Of a stretch of DNA of 64,000 bases, positions 39,181 through 50,480 are shown piece after piece. This DNA comes from Cephalopachus bancanus (Eukaryota > Chordata > Mammalia > Primates > Tarsiidae): contig JAPVLO010000996.1 in the NCBI GenBank assembly GCA_027257055.1, positions 1 to 64,000 on the forward strand. The letters are read 5' to 3'. A program made the position numbers and the translations under genes. Every line of letters starts with the position of its first letter. Position 1 is the first letter of the stretch. Below the pieces are notes generated by a model, which did no database searches, was not told the origin of the DNA, and saw only the letters and a list, made by a program, of their open reading frames with translations.

Positions 39181-39947
39181 AATAAAACAAACAACAGATG
39201 CTGGCGAGGATGTGGAGAAAAAGGACCGCTTCTGCGCTGCTGTGGGAATGCAAACTAGTACAACCTCTCCGGAAGACAGTGTGGCAATTTCTGAAAGAAC
39301 TAGAAATTGACCTTCCATATGACCCAGCAATTCCTTTATTGGGAATATACCCAGAGGAACTCAAATCATTCTACAAAAGAGATACCTGCACGTGCATGTA
39401 TGTTGCAGCTCTGTTCACAATTGTGAAAACATGGAACCAACCATGTTGCCCATCAAAGCTGGACTGGGTTTTTTTAAATGTACATATACACAATGGAATA
39501 TTATGCAGCCATAAAGAAGGACAAACAAATGGATTTCGCAGCAACTTGGATGAATTTAGAGTCTATCATACTCAATGTTCTATCACAGAAACACAGAACA
39601 GAGTACTATATGTTCTTACTCATCAGCAGACCTTGAACAATTGTAACACTATAAGAAAGGGATTGGCAGTTGAGGGAAACTGCTAGGGGAGGGAGAGGCA
39701 TACCTCATCGACAAGGGTACCTGCATAATCAACATTTGTATACCTAACCCTGAATTGTACCCCACATCTTTATAATAAAAAAGTTCAAAAAATATACAGA
39801 AAATGAACAGATGAATACATATCTGAATTTAGTTCATGTTTGAAAATCAGATCATTTTATCAATTCAAATGATTTCAAGTTATACAGAAATATAATATAC
39901 TCCAATGTATTTTATTATTTGTTTTAACTACTTAAAAATCAGTAATG

Positions 39948-40043
39948 CCGGAGCCCAGCAGGTCAAGGCTGCGGTGGCTGGGAGCGGCCACTGCACTCCA
40001 GTCTGGGCAACAGAGTGAGACTCCAACTAAAAAAAAAAGAAAA
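39948..40043 (+). mobile_element. 5'-truncated Alu right arm
   Basis: Only the last 96 bp or so of an Alu ('ccggagcccagcaggtcaag' to the A tail), with a perfect 14-bp target-site duplication aaaaatcagtaatg (39934-39947 and 40044-40057). The duplication shows that truncation happened during insertion. Confidence 0.92.
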
Positions 40044-40160
40044 AAAAATCAGTAATGATTTTAATTCAAAAGTTCTAGAATACCAAAAATTTGGACTATT
40101 TGCTACTTTAAGTTAAAAGAAGAAGGTAATATATTTATACCAATAATTAATAAAAGTTAT

Positions 40161-40422
40161 CATACTCAGAGAGCTGTCACAGAAACAAAGAACAAAGTAC
40201 CATATGTTCTCACTCATAAGCAGACCTTGAACAATTATCATAATACTGTAAGAAAGGGACTGGCAGTAGTGGGAAACTGCCAGGGGAGGGGGATGGGATT
40301 GGCAGTTGAGGGAAACTGCCGGGAGGGGGCACCTCATCAACAAGGGAACCTGCATAATGAACAATTTGTATACCTAACCCTGAATTGTACCCCACATCTT
40401 TAAAATAAAAACTTATTTAAAT
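40161..40422 (+). mobile_element. 5'-truncated L1 3' end
   Basis: About 262 bp of the same L1 3' UTR as in L1-plus, flanked by a perfect 19-bp duplication aataattaataaaagttat (40142-40160 and 40423-40441). The G-rich 'ggcagt..gggaaactgcc' unit is present twice. Confidence 0.93.
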
Positions 40423-40574
40423 AATAATTAATAAAAGTTATTTGATTACCTCAACACTCTTTCCTAATAAAATAGGCAAAGTAGAAAACTATGTAAATAT
40501 AATAATTATTTCCCTGACTGCAACAGAATATTTTTAAAATTTTGTTTGTGTTTTTTAAATTAATACCTGATATT

Positions 40575-40931
40575 TGAAGGGCCACCGCCAAGCCACAAGT
40601 AAAGCCACATCCCCTTCCTTTCCTGGAAACGGCGACATGGCAAACTAAAATGGCAATTGAAATGGTGCCTTCCTTTGTTCTTCCTCGGTGCCTTCCTTTG
40701 TTCTCCCTCCGCATCCTTTCCTGTGCCCGTGAAAAACCCACCAACCTAGATGGAGCTCTGCCAGCCGACCAATAATCGACTGACAGGTCGCCCTAAGCCC
40801 CCATAAAGGCCAGAGTGCCCTTGCTTCAGCGCTACAGCCTGACCCTCAGGTCCTGTAGCCACCGCGTTTGACCCATTAAATCTCTTGGCTTTAATGGGTG
40901 TTGAGTCTCACTGTGCGCCACAAATCTTTCA
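40575..40931 (+). mobile_element. Solo LTR of an ERV1-like retrovirus
   Basis: 357 bp starting TGAAGG and ending TTTCA, flanked by the 5-bp repeat atatt (40570-40574 and 40932-40936). It has a tandem 18-bp unit ggtgccttcctttgttct (40664 and 40687, period 23) in the likely U3, a TATA-like 'cataaagg' near 40803 and an ATTAAA signal near 40884. No internal viral sequence follows, so it is a recombined solo LTR. Confidence 0.8.
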
Positions 40932-41092
40932 ATATTTGTACATATTTATGGGATACATTTGATATTTTATTGTATGTGTAGACCTGCAATGATCAAGTCA
41001 GGGTATTTAGGATATCCAAGGTATTTTGGTACTTTGAGTGTTAATAATTTCCATGTGTTGGAATAATTTCTGGTTCTCTCTTCTAGGTAGGC

Positions 41093-41260
41093 TTTTTTTT
41101 TTTTTTTTTTTTGAGAGTTAAGATCTCGTTCTGTCACCCAGGCAGAAGTGCAGTGGCACAATCGTGGCCACTGCAGCCTCGTTCTCCTGGACTCAGGCAA
41201 TCCTCCCACCTCAGCCTCCCAAAGTGCTAGGATTACAGGCATGAGCTGCCATGCCTGGCC
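41093..41260 (-). mobile_element. Monomeric Alu-like SINE
   Basis: T run, one monomer ('gttctgtcacccaggcagaa' to 'catgcctggcc'), lacking the second arm. Confidence 0.82.
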
Positions 41261-42492
41261 AGACTTTTGAAAACTTTTTTAAAAAGTCGTTTTCAAAATG
41301 ATCTCCTTGTCAGACATGGTTTATCAAATGTTGTTTGCAAAAGTTTTCTCTTGGTTTTTAGCCTGTCTTTTCATTGTGTTAATGGTCTTGTGCAGGGCCA
41401 AAGTTTTAAATTTTGATAAAATCCAATTAATCATTTTTTATCATTGATTGTGCTTTTGGTATCATGAAACAGAATATGTTCTTGACTATAGTTACCCTAC
41501 TCTGCTAGTGAACATTAGAACTTATTCCTTCTATCTGTGTTTGTACCCCTAATGGACATCCCTTCATCTCCCCCACCCACCCCCTTCCCAGCCTCCTGAT
41601 ATCTATCCTTCTACTTGCTACCTCCATGAGATCAATTTTTTATTTCCCATATATGAGTGAGAACATGTGATATTTGTCTTTCTGTGTCTGGCTTATTTCA
41701 CTTAACATAATGTCTTCCAGTTTTGTGTTGCTACAAATGACATGATTTCATATTTTCCTGTGGCTGAATAGTATTTGCAAATATATGCCACATTTTCTTT
41801 ATCCATAGATAGACACTTAGGTTGATTCTATATCTTTGCTCTTATGAATAGTGCTGCGATAAGCAGAAGGATGCAGATATTCTTTTGCTATACTGACTTT
41901 ATTTCCTTTGGATGAACACCCATTAATGATATTGCTGGATCATATGGTAGTTCTATGTTTAGTTTTTTGATAAATCTCTATACTATTTTCCTTAGTGGCT
42001 GTGCTAATTTACCTTCCTAAGAATTCCCATTTTTCCGATTCCTATCAGATGTTATTTTTTTCTTTTTAATAATAGGGTAGCTGAGATAAGCTGATATCCT
42101 ATTATGTTTTTGATTTGCATTTCCCTGATGATTAGTGATATCAAGAATTTTTTCATATACCTGCTGGCCATTTGTATGTCTTCTTTTGAGAATTATCTAT
42201 TCATAACCTCTTCCTGTTTGTTAATGGAATTATTTTGGATTGTTTGTGCTGTTGAATTATTTCAATTCATTGTATATTCTGGATATCAGCCCCTCGTCAA
42301 ATTAATAGTTTGTAAATATTTTTATTTCCTTTTTTCAAAATAAAAAATATACATTTTTTGGAACCCTCTGTACAGTTTCCAAAGGTCCTCTTGTTATTGA
42401 TAGCTGGTATTATTCCATTGTGATCTGAGAAGATCTGTGATCTCATAATTTTCTTTTAATTTTTAATTTTTTTAATTTTTAAAAAATTTGCA

Positions 42493-42780
42493 GCCGGGCT
42501 TGGTGGCTCAGCCTGTAATCCCGTGCCTTTGGGAGGCTGAGGTGAGTGGATTGCCTGAGCCCGCGGGTTCGAGACCCGCCTGGGCAGCGAGACCTCATCT
42601 CTACAATAAATCAAAAAATCAGCCGGGCGTGGTAGCGCGCGCCTGTAATTCCGGCTACTCAGAAGGCTGAGGCAGAAGGATCGCCAGAGCCCAGCAGGTC
42701 GAGGCTGCGGTAGCCGGAGCGGCCACTGCACTCCAGTCTGGGCGGCAGAGTGAGACTCCAACTCAAAAAAAAAAAAAAAA
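42493..42780 (+). mobile_element. Strepsirrhine Alu, first of a tandem pair
   Basis: Head GCCGGGCTTGGTGGCTCAGC, CpG-rich and little diverged. 'aatttgcag' precedes it and recurs after its A tail, marking the junction with the second Alu. Confidence 0.94.
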
Positions 42781-42787
42781 ATTTGCA

Positions 42788-43077
42788 GCTGGGCGTAGTG
42801 GCTCAGCTTGTAATCACAGCACTTTGGGAGGCCGAGGCGAGAGGATTGCCTGAGCCCAGGGGCTTGAGACCAGCCTGGGCAACTTGGTGAGATCTCATCT
42901 CTACAATAAATCAAAAAGGTATCCAAGCATGGTGGCATGCATCTGTAGTTCCAGCTACTTGGAAGGCTGAGGCAGTACCATCACCTGAGCCCAGCTGGTT
43001 GAGGCTATAAGTGGCCATGAACGTGCCACTGCACTCCAGCCTGGGTGAGAAAGAGTGAGACTCCAACTAAAAAAAAA
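42788..43077 (+). mobile_element. Alu, second of a tandem pair
   Basis: Head 'gctgggcgtagtggctcag', more diverged than its neighbour. The younger Alu probably inserted at the head of this older one. Confidence 0.92.
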
Positions 43078-43528
43078 TTGCTAAACCTCATTTTGTGTCC
43101 TAACATATGATCTATCCTGGAGAACATTCCATGTGCTGATGAGAAGAATGACTATTCAGTAGCCACAGGATGAAGTGTTCTATAATTGTCTGTTAGGTTA
43201 ATTTGATCTAATGTGCAATTGAAGTCCAATGTTTGTTAATTTTCTGTCTAGATAATCTATCTAATGCTGAGAGTGGGGCAATACAGTCCTCAACTATTAT
43301 TGTAGTCTGTCTCTTTCTTTAGAACTAATAATGTTTGCTTTATATATGAGGCCTGGCAATTAAGTTCACAAACTCATCTTAGAAACTGTGCTATATACCT
43401 CATTGCTGAATATCATTATGGTCAGCTCCAAAGTACTCCCCTTGGGAAGCTATGCACTGATGCCAGCACCTAGTCCACCATCAAAGCAATTTTGGAACTT
43501 TTTTCCTGGAATGACATCAGAGCTGTGG

Positions 43529-43980
43529 TCATATTACCCTTGATGTTCTGAATGGCATCAATATGTCTTTTTTCAACATTTCCTTTATCTTCAGGTAAAG
43601 AAAAAATTCACTGGAGGCCAGATCAGGTGAGTAGGGAGGGTGTTCCAATACAGTTGTTTTTTTACTGGCTAAAAACTCCCTCATAGACAGTGCTGTGTGA
43701 ACTGGTGCATTGTCATCATGCAAGAGCTCCTATAGTACCATTTTTGCACACACGTTCTTCATGCCAAGATTTTCAGTTAAGATTTTTCTGGTTCTTTATC
43801 GATGATCGTTGGGGTCTGCTATGCTTCTCACAGTGAGATGATTTTGACACACCATTTGATGAATTTTTGCAATGTTTTCTTCAGCTCTGCTCGTTACTGA
43901 TTGTTCTGACTTCTCTTCATCAGTGACACTCTCCTCAGAGAAACATTTAATCCATTTGTACACTGCCATTTTCTTCATGA
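43529..43980 (-). pseudogene. Mariner transposase relic
   Basis: Mariner transposases cut and paste the element through a D,D34D catalytic core. The N-terminal helix-turn-helix part (43978-43796: 'MAVYKWIKCFSEESVTDEEK') and the C-terminal catalytic part (43723-43529: HDDNAPVHTAL, then EHPPYSPDLA) survive. Around 43740-43770 the text jumps from the 'LGMKNVCAKMV'-like segment straight to HDDNAPVHTA. The central region with the first catalytic Asp is therefore missing. Stops and a frame change are also present. Confidence 0.85.
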
Positions 43981-44069
43981 CATTATCCCATAAACTTGAA
44001 CTAACATGTCCCTGATTTCACTTCCACTCTTGCCAAGTTTAACAAGAAATGTAATGTTTGTTCATTGTT

Positions 44070-44359
44070 TTTTTTTTTTTTTGAGTTGGAGTCTCACTCT
44101 GTCACCCAGGCTGAAGTGCAGCGGCACACTCACAGCCACCCCAGCATCGACCAGCTGGACCTGGCAATCCTTCCACCTCAGCCTTCTAAGTAGCCGGAAC
44201 TACAGGCGTGCTACCATGCCCAGCTAATTTTTTTCTTTATTGTAGAGACGAGGTCTCACCAAGTTGCCGGGGCTGGTCTCGAACCTGTGGACTTAGGCAA
44301 TCCACTCGCCGTGGCCTCCCAAAGTGCTGGGATTACAGGCTGAGCCACCAAGCCCAGCT
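44070..44359 (-). mobile_element. Alu inside the mariner
   Basis: Reverse Alu with flanks tgttcattgtt (44059-44069) and tgttcgttgtt (44360-44370), one mismatch. It landed in the 5' part of the mariner. Confidence 0.93.
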
Positions 44360-45677
44360 TGTTCGTTGTTCTAATTCAAGCTCCAAAATTCTCACAACAG
44401 CACACAAAACACACAACAGTAATGAATGCCACTCAGCAAGACACTGCCACATGTCAGCACAAACACAACTCTGAGACACTGATATACCAAGGTTATGAAA
44501 TCTTACCAATTTGTTTGTACAATACTACCACTGTAAGTGCACAGTGGCAACTTCGCAAACTTATTTGTCAAACCGCATATCTGGGTTCTTCAAGATGGTG
44601 TGCATATATGTTTAGAATTGTTATATTCTCTTACTGAGTTGATCTCTTTATTCTTATATAATGCCTTCTTTGTCTCTTTGTACTTTGTACTTAAATTCTG
44701 TTTTATATAGGTATAGCTACTTCTGCTCATTTTTTGGCTTCTATTTCGATGCATATCTTTTTCCAGCCTTTGACTTTCAGTCTTTATGTGTCTTTACAGG
44801 TGAGACAGTTTCTTGTAAGCAGTATACAATTGGATCATGTTTTTTTTTAATCCATTCAGCCATCTCTTTAGAAAATTTAATTCATCTACATTCAAGGTTA
44901 TCATTGATATATGAGGGTTTATTCCTGTCCTCTTATTCATTGATTTCTGGTTGTTCTGTATATCTTTTGCTGCTTCATTTCTTATTGTTTCATTATGGCT
45001 TGATGGTTTTCTGTAATGGTAATAATTGAGTCCCTTCTCTTCCTTATTTGTATGTTTGCTCTACCAGTGAGTTCTATACTTTCATGGGTTTTCATGATGA
45101 TAGATGTCATCCTTTTACTTCTAGGTACAGGATTCTCTTAAGCACTTAGTATAAGGCCAGTCTAGTGGTAATGAATTCCCTCAGCTTTTACTTCTCTGAG
45201 AAAGGCTTTATTTTTCCATCTTTATGAAGGATAACTCTGCTGGGTACAGTGTCATTGGCTGACAGGTTGTTTTTTGTTTGTTTTGTTTTTGTTTTTGTTT
45301 TGCTTTTTAGCACTTTGAATATATCATCCCATTCTCCTAGCCTATAAGATTTCTGCTGAGCAATCAACCCACTGTTACTCTAATGGGTGAAGGGGTTCCT
45401 TAGATATGACTTTTTTTGCTACTACTTTTAGAATTCTCACTTTATCATTGGCATTGGACAGATTGACTATAATGTGCTGTGGAGAAGACCTTTTTGAATT
45501 ATATATATTTGAGCATCTCTGAGCATCCTGAATCTGAATGTCTAAATCTCTTGGGAAGTTTTCAGCTATTATTTTGTTAACTAAGTTTTCTGTCCTTTTC
45601 ATTTTCTCTTTGGCTTCGAGACACGAAAAATTCAAAAATTGGTGCTGAAAGGGTCCCATATGTCACATAAGCTTGTT

Positions 45678-45997
<320 letters not shown>

Positions 45998-46370
45998 CCA
46001 TTCATTTTTATTCTTAATTATTTTAGTCTGACTGTTATTTCAAAATTCTTGCCTTCAAGTTCTCAAGTTCTTTCTTCTGCTTGATCTAGTCTGTTGTTGA
46101 AGATTCAAAATATATTCTTAATTTCATGCAATGGGTTCTTCAGTCCCAGGATTTCTGCTTGATTTTTTTTAAATAACAGCTCTCTTTTTGGTAAATTTTT
46201 TATTAATATCCTGAATTTTCTGATTTCTCTGTATTGTTTATCTGTGTTCTTTTGTATCTTACTTAGCTTCTTTAATAACATTATTTTGAAGTATTTTTCC
46301 AGGATTTCATAAATTTATTTTTTATTGGAATATTTTGCTGGAAAATTATAGTGTTCCTTGGAAATGTCAT

Positions 46371-46373
<3 letters not shown>

Positions 46374-46402
<29 letters not shown>
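46374..46402. repeat. (GT)n microsatellite
   Basis: About 14 GT units. Confidence 0.9.
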
Positions 46403-46406
<4 letters not shown>

Positions 46407-46429
46407 ATGTCTGCACATCTGATGTAATA

Positions 46430-47048
46430 GACACTTATTCCAATTTTTAAATTTTCCTTTTGTAGGGGAGCACTGTTTCCTGAAGATGTATCTATGGTAT
46501 TGATTGAAGAGGTGTTTAAGAAAAAAAACTCTGAACGTGTGTTTTTCCTCTACTCTCACACCATCACAACAGCAATTAACACAAAAGAAGATTTCCGTGA
46601 TTAAACGTGGGGAGGTGGGGGCTTCCCCCCACACACCAAGCAGCAGGCAGCAGCTGGGTGTCCTCCAATTCAATGACAACACTATCTACCTGGAAATAGT
46701 GTCAGAGCTCGCAGATTGAGAGCTCGTACCCCAAGACTGCCTTCCAACCCCAGACACCAGTTGCAAGTTTGGGCCTCCAGAGCTTTTGATCAACCGCCTT
46801 CAGGTTGGAGTTCTCACGACCCCCTCTTTGGGTTCAATCAATTTGCTGGAGCAGCTTACAGAACTTGGGGGGGAAACTGCTTGTGTCTACCAGTTTATTC
46901 TAAAGGATATGGCAAAAAGATACAGATGAAGAAATGTGTAGGGCAAGGTATGAAGGAAGAGTGGTGGAACTTCCACACCCTTCCTGGGCACCCAAACCTC
47001 CAGGAACCTCCATGAATTTAGCTATCCAGAAGCCCCTGAACCCAGTCC
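46430..47048. repeat. Unassigned interspersed repeat, possibly an LTR
   Basis: Contains 'ggagcagcttacagaacttg' and 'ttctaaaggatatggcaaa' followed by 'tacagatgaagaaatg', text that I associate with a common primate LTR-type repeat but cannot name. No gene. It is cut by a SINE whose flanks are imperfect copies of its last 30 bp or so. Confidence 0.4.
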
Positions 47049-47051
47049 TCT

Positions 47052-47348
47052 TGGTTTTGCTGCAGTTGTTGTTTTGAGTCAGGGTCTCACTCATCTCCCA
47101 GGCTGGAGTGCAGTGGCACAATCATAGCTCACCACAGCCTTGACCTTCTGAGCCCAGGTAATAATTCTGCCTCAGCCTCCCAAGTAGCAACGATTACAGG
47201 CATGTGCCGCTATACCTGGCTTTTATTTTTATTTTATTTTTGTAGAGAATATGTTATCCAAGCTTGTCTCAAATTCCTAGGCTCATCAGTCCTCTCACCT
47301 CAGCCTCCCAAAATGCTGGAATAACAGGCATGAGCCATGCACCTGGCT
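47052..47348 (-). mobile_element. Alu-related SINE, reverse
   Basis: 'gttttgagtcagggtctcac' to 'catgagccatgcacctggc'. The flanks 47019-47047 and 47394-47424 are near-identical. Confidence 0.85.
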
Positions 47349-47424
47349 TATGTCACTTATTTTCTTAAATGTTATTTGTATATATGCTATATGTAGCTAT
47401 CCCAGAAGCTCCCTGGACCCAGTC

Positions 47425-47761
47425 TATTAATTGTGTACATTAATAATGGATGTGCCATTATTATTTACCCAAGTCTCTACGGATGGCCATTTATTTGTAG
47501 CTAGTATTCTTACATATCAAAGCGTATGGTGTACTCATTTTATAACTGGGATTTCTGCATTGAGGAAATTTTAAATTTATATATGAAAGACATTAAAGCA
47601 TTATTGTTTTTAATCTGGCAGTCGAATATTTGGAAAGCTAACTAATTATACATATATTTAACTATATTTTAATATGGAAATGGTAACTTTTGTGTGTGTG
47701 TGTATGTGTTTTAGAAGCCATCTTTATTTTACTGTGAATTGCCCACCTTCTTCTTTTCTTT
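47425..47761. other. No recognised feature
   Basis: AT-rich; a short TG run lies at about 47690-47708. No gene seen. Confidence 0.5.
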
Positions 47762-48066
47762 TTTGTTTTTTTTTTGTTTTTTGTTTTTTTTTGAGTTGGA
47801 GTCTCACTCTGTCGCCCAGACTGGAGTGCAGTGGCCGCTCCCGGCTACCGCAGCCTCGACCTGCTGGGCTCCGGCGATCCTTCCGCCTCAGCCTTCCAAG
47901 TAGCCGGAATTACAGGCATGTGCTACCACGCCCAGCTGACTTTTTTATTTATTGTAGGGATGAGGTCTCGCTGCCCAGGTGGGTCTCGAACCCGCGGGCT
48001 CAGGCAATCCACTCACCTCAGCCTCCCAAAGGCGCGGGATTACAGGCTGAGCCACAGAGCCCGGCT
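47762..48066 (-). mobile_element. Strepsirrhine Alu, reverse
   Basis: T run, 'gagttggagtctcactctgtc', CpG-rich and little diverged, ending 'cacagagcccggc'. 'cttcttttc' lies on both sides. Confidence 0.93.
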
Positions 48067-48649
48067 CCCTTCTTTTCTCATTGATTTACTGTTTTATTTT
48101 TTCTTTGTTTATCTAATATATTTAGGAAATAATCTGTCATGTGTCTCACACATATTTCTTACTAATCTGTCATTTATTCTTTTTTTATATATTCAGCTAT
48201 GCATTTTTTCTTTTAAATTTTTATTTTGTCTGTTGCTTTGCTAAACTCTGGTCTGCTTACATGGCTCTTTGAGCACTGGCCAGGCCATGTTTTCCTAGCT
48301 TTTGCCCCTCCCCTACCTTGGGGAGGTGAATGTTCTCTTGCTCGCTCTCTCCCTAATTAACTTTCTAAATAAACTATATTTTCTGATCTAAAAATAATAA
48401 ATAAATTTCTATTTTGACATAACTTCAGACTTAAGGAAAATCTGCAAGAACATTACATAATTCCCATATATTCTTCACCCAACTTCCCCAAATGTTAGCA
48501 TTTTCCTACATTTGCTTCAACTCTTCCGCCTTTAACATATGTGCATGTACATACAGACACAGATATCACTTCTTTTCTGAATCTTTGAGGGTAAGCTGCA
48601 AACATTATTCATTATTCCTATTACCCCAAATTCTTCAATTTGTTCTTTT

Positions 48650-48940
48650 TTAAATTATTGTTTGAATCTGGGTCTCACTCTCACCCAGGCTGGAGTGTAG
48701 TGGCACAAACATGGCTCAACACGGCCTCAAACTCCTGGGCTCAAGTGATCCTCCCACTTCAGCATTCTGAGTAGCTAGGATTACAGGCACACACCACCAT
48801 ACCTGGCTAATTTTTAAATTTTCTATAGTGATGAGATCTCTCTATGTTGCCCAGGCTTATTTCAAACTCCTGAACTCAGGCAGTCCCCCCACCTCAGCCT
48901 CCCAAAGTGCTGGGATTACAGGGGCGAACCACCATACCAA
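48650..48940 (-). mobile_element. Alu, reverse
   Basis: 'ttgtttgaatctgggtctca' to 'gcgaaccaccataccaaat'; diverged dimer. Confidence 0.85.
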
Positions 48941-49874
48941 ATTTTTATTTTCTAATAAATATAAGATTCTCCTGTATAACTACAGTAAAATTGCCAGAGT
49001 AAGGATTAACATTGTTTTAGTGCTATTACTTAATCCAGAGAATATTTTTTAATTTTTTAGTTATTCAAATAACATTCTTTATTGCTAAAGAACATTCTAG
49101 ATCTTGCATTACATTCAGTAATCATCTCTTAGTCTCCTTCAATCTAAAACAGCTCCTCCTTTATGTCCTTCATAATATCAACATGTTTAATGAAGAGTAC
49201 AAAATAGTTATTTTGTAAAATGTCACTCAAATTATTTTTGTCTGCTGTTTCTCATGATTGGATTCAGGTTTTTGTTTTCAAAAGTGCCATAGAAATTATT
49301 CAGTATTCAAAGTTCAGATCAGGAGGCACAATATATCAATTTATTCCATTAATGGTCATATTAACTTTGATCACTCACTAAAAGTGGTATCTGTCAAGTA
49401 TTTCCCCTATAAACTTTGTTTTATATTTTTACTAATAAGTCCCTTGTGGGGGAGATACCTTGAGACTGTGAAATATTTTACCCCTCAGAGATTAATCCAC
49501 TATGTCTACTTTTTTTAACTGATATTTAGTGTCTGAATTATTATTCTGATGGTTGCAAAATGATAATTTTTTTAATTTCATCATTTCTTATACACTTATT
49601 AGATGACTTTTCCAAATAAGAAAGATCTTTCCTTTCTCTGTGTTTATTTAGTTATCATACTCATATTTATTCATTTATATATCTATAAAGCCTTCTAGAA
49701 TCTTATTTTATTCTTTTAGTATCATTTTTAAAATTTTTGATGCTCAAATTGTACCATATTACACCAGCAGGAGTTGCTTTAAGCTAGCTCCTGTATCCTT
49801 CTGAAGTATTCCCATTATTTTGTGAGTACTTACTTATTGTCTGCCACAAGGTGTTCCAAGATCATTTTTCTTTT

Positions 49875-50173
49875 TTTTTCTTTTTTTTTTTTTTTTGAGT
49901 TGGAGTCTCACTCTGTCACCCAGGCTAGAATGCAGTGGCCGCTCCCGGCCACCGCAGCCTCGACCTGCTGGACTCCAGCGATCCTTCCGCCTCAGCCTTC
50001 CAAGTAGCCGGAACTACAGGCGCGCACTACCACACCTGGCTAGTTTTTTATTTATTGTAGAGACGAGGTCTCGCCAAGTTGCCCGGGCGGGTCTCGAACC
50101 CGCGGGCTCAGGCAATCCACTCGCCTCAACCTCCCAAAGTGCTGGGATTACAGCTGAGCCACCAAGCCCGGCC
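49875..50173 (-). mobile_element. Strepsirrhine Alu, reverse
   Basis: Flanked by a perfect 17-bp duplication aagatcatttttctttt (49858-49874 and 50174-50190). The old LINE text reads on across it. Confidence 0.95.
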
Positions 50174-50480
50174 AAGATCATTTTTCTTTTCCCAGCCCTG
50201 AAGTTAGAAATTTCATAAAGAATTTCTGGTTCCTTTCAGAGGATAACACTAGAAACCAAAATGTGGATGATAGGTGTACATTGCTGTTAGGATGTCATAG
50301 TTTCTAGTCCCTTTCAATATAAAGAGCTAGGAAATAGACGAATGGATATCCATACATTCACATAAATGCACGCAATCATACATACTCACGCATATACTAC
50401 TTCAGTATCTCTGTATAGTTAAAACCATGAGTTCATTTTGATATCTCCAATTTAGATCTAAAATGCCAAGGTTCATGCTA

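Larger units (their letters stand above)
34975..39625 (+). pseudogene. L1-plus ORF2 relic (endonuclease/RT)
   Basis: ATG at 34975-34977 begins with an endonuclease-like ISLNVNGLNAP motif and meets a stop at about 35063. Endonuclease pieces follow past two Alus ('[13 protein letters not shown]' near 36.17 kb). RT pieces include '[20 protein letters not shown]' (about 36.95 kb), '[11 protein letters not shown]' (about 37.52 kb) and FADDMILYF (about 37.64-37.67 kb), whose ADD is the RT catalytic motif. Multiple stops, frame changes and three Alus disable it. Confidence 0.92.
31869..39788 (+). mobile_element. Full-length L1 retrotransposon (L1-plus)
   Basis: Order: 5' UTR (31869 to about 33928), ORF1 relic (33929-34797), ORF2 relic (34975 to about 39625), 3' UTR and A-rich tail to 39788. 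A perfect 17-bp target-site duplication aaaatatacagaaaatg flanks it (31852-31868 and 39789-39805). Three strepsirrhine Alus inserted later (35078, 35549, 38913). Both ORFs carry stops and frameshifts, so the copy is dead. Excluding the Alus it is about 7.1 kb. Confidence 0.96.
43347..44577 (-). mobile_element. Mariner-family DNA transposon with internal deletion
   Basis: Terminal inverted repeats 'tgaggcctggcaattaagtt' (43347) and the reverse complement of the right end, 'tgcggtttgacaaataagtt' (at 44577), match at most positions, and a TA lies on each side (43345-43346 and 44578-44579), the mariner target duplication. Minus-strand coding text gives a transposase relic. An Alu (44070-44359) sits inside. 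Without it the element is about 0.93 kb, shorter than the usual 1.3 kb. Confidence 0.88.
48405..50480 (-). mobile_element. Old L1ME-like LINE, reverse
   Basis: Text such as 'aacttccccaaatgttagca', 'tctcatgattggattcaggt' and 'attttgtgagtacttactta' recalls the reverse of a common L1ME-type 5' region. It is interrupted by Alus at 48650 and 49875. The family name is from memory; decay is advanced. Confidence 0.6.

Noticed and set aside
42456..42938. 160-codon minus-strand frame with repeated [17 protein letters not shown] text
   Set aside because: Classic Alu-antisense translation across two tandem Alus; similar frames occur at every CpG-rich Alu here.
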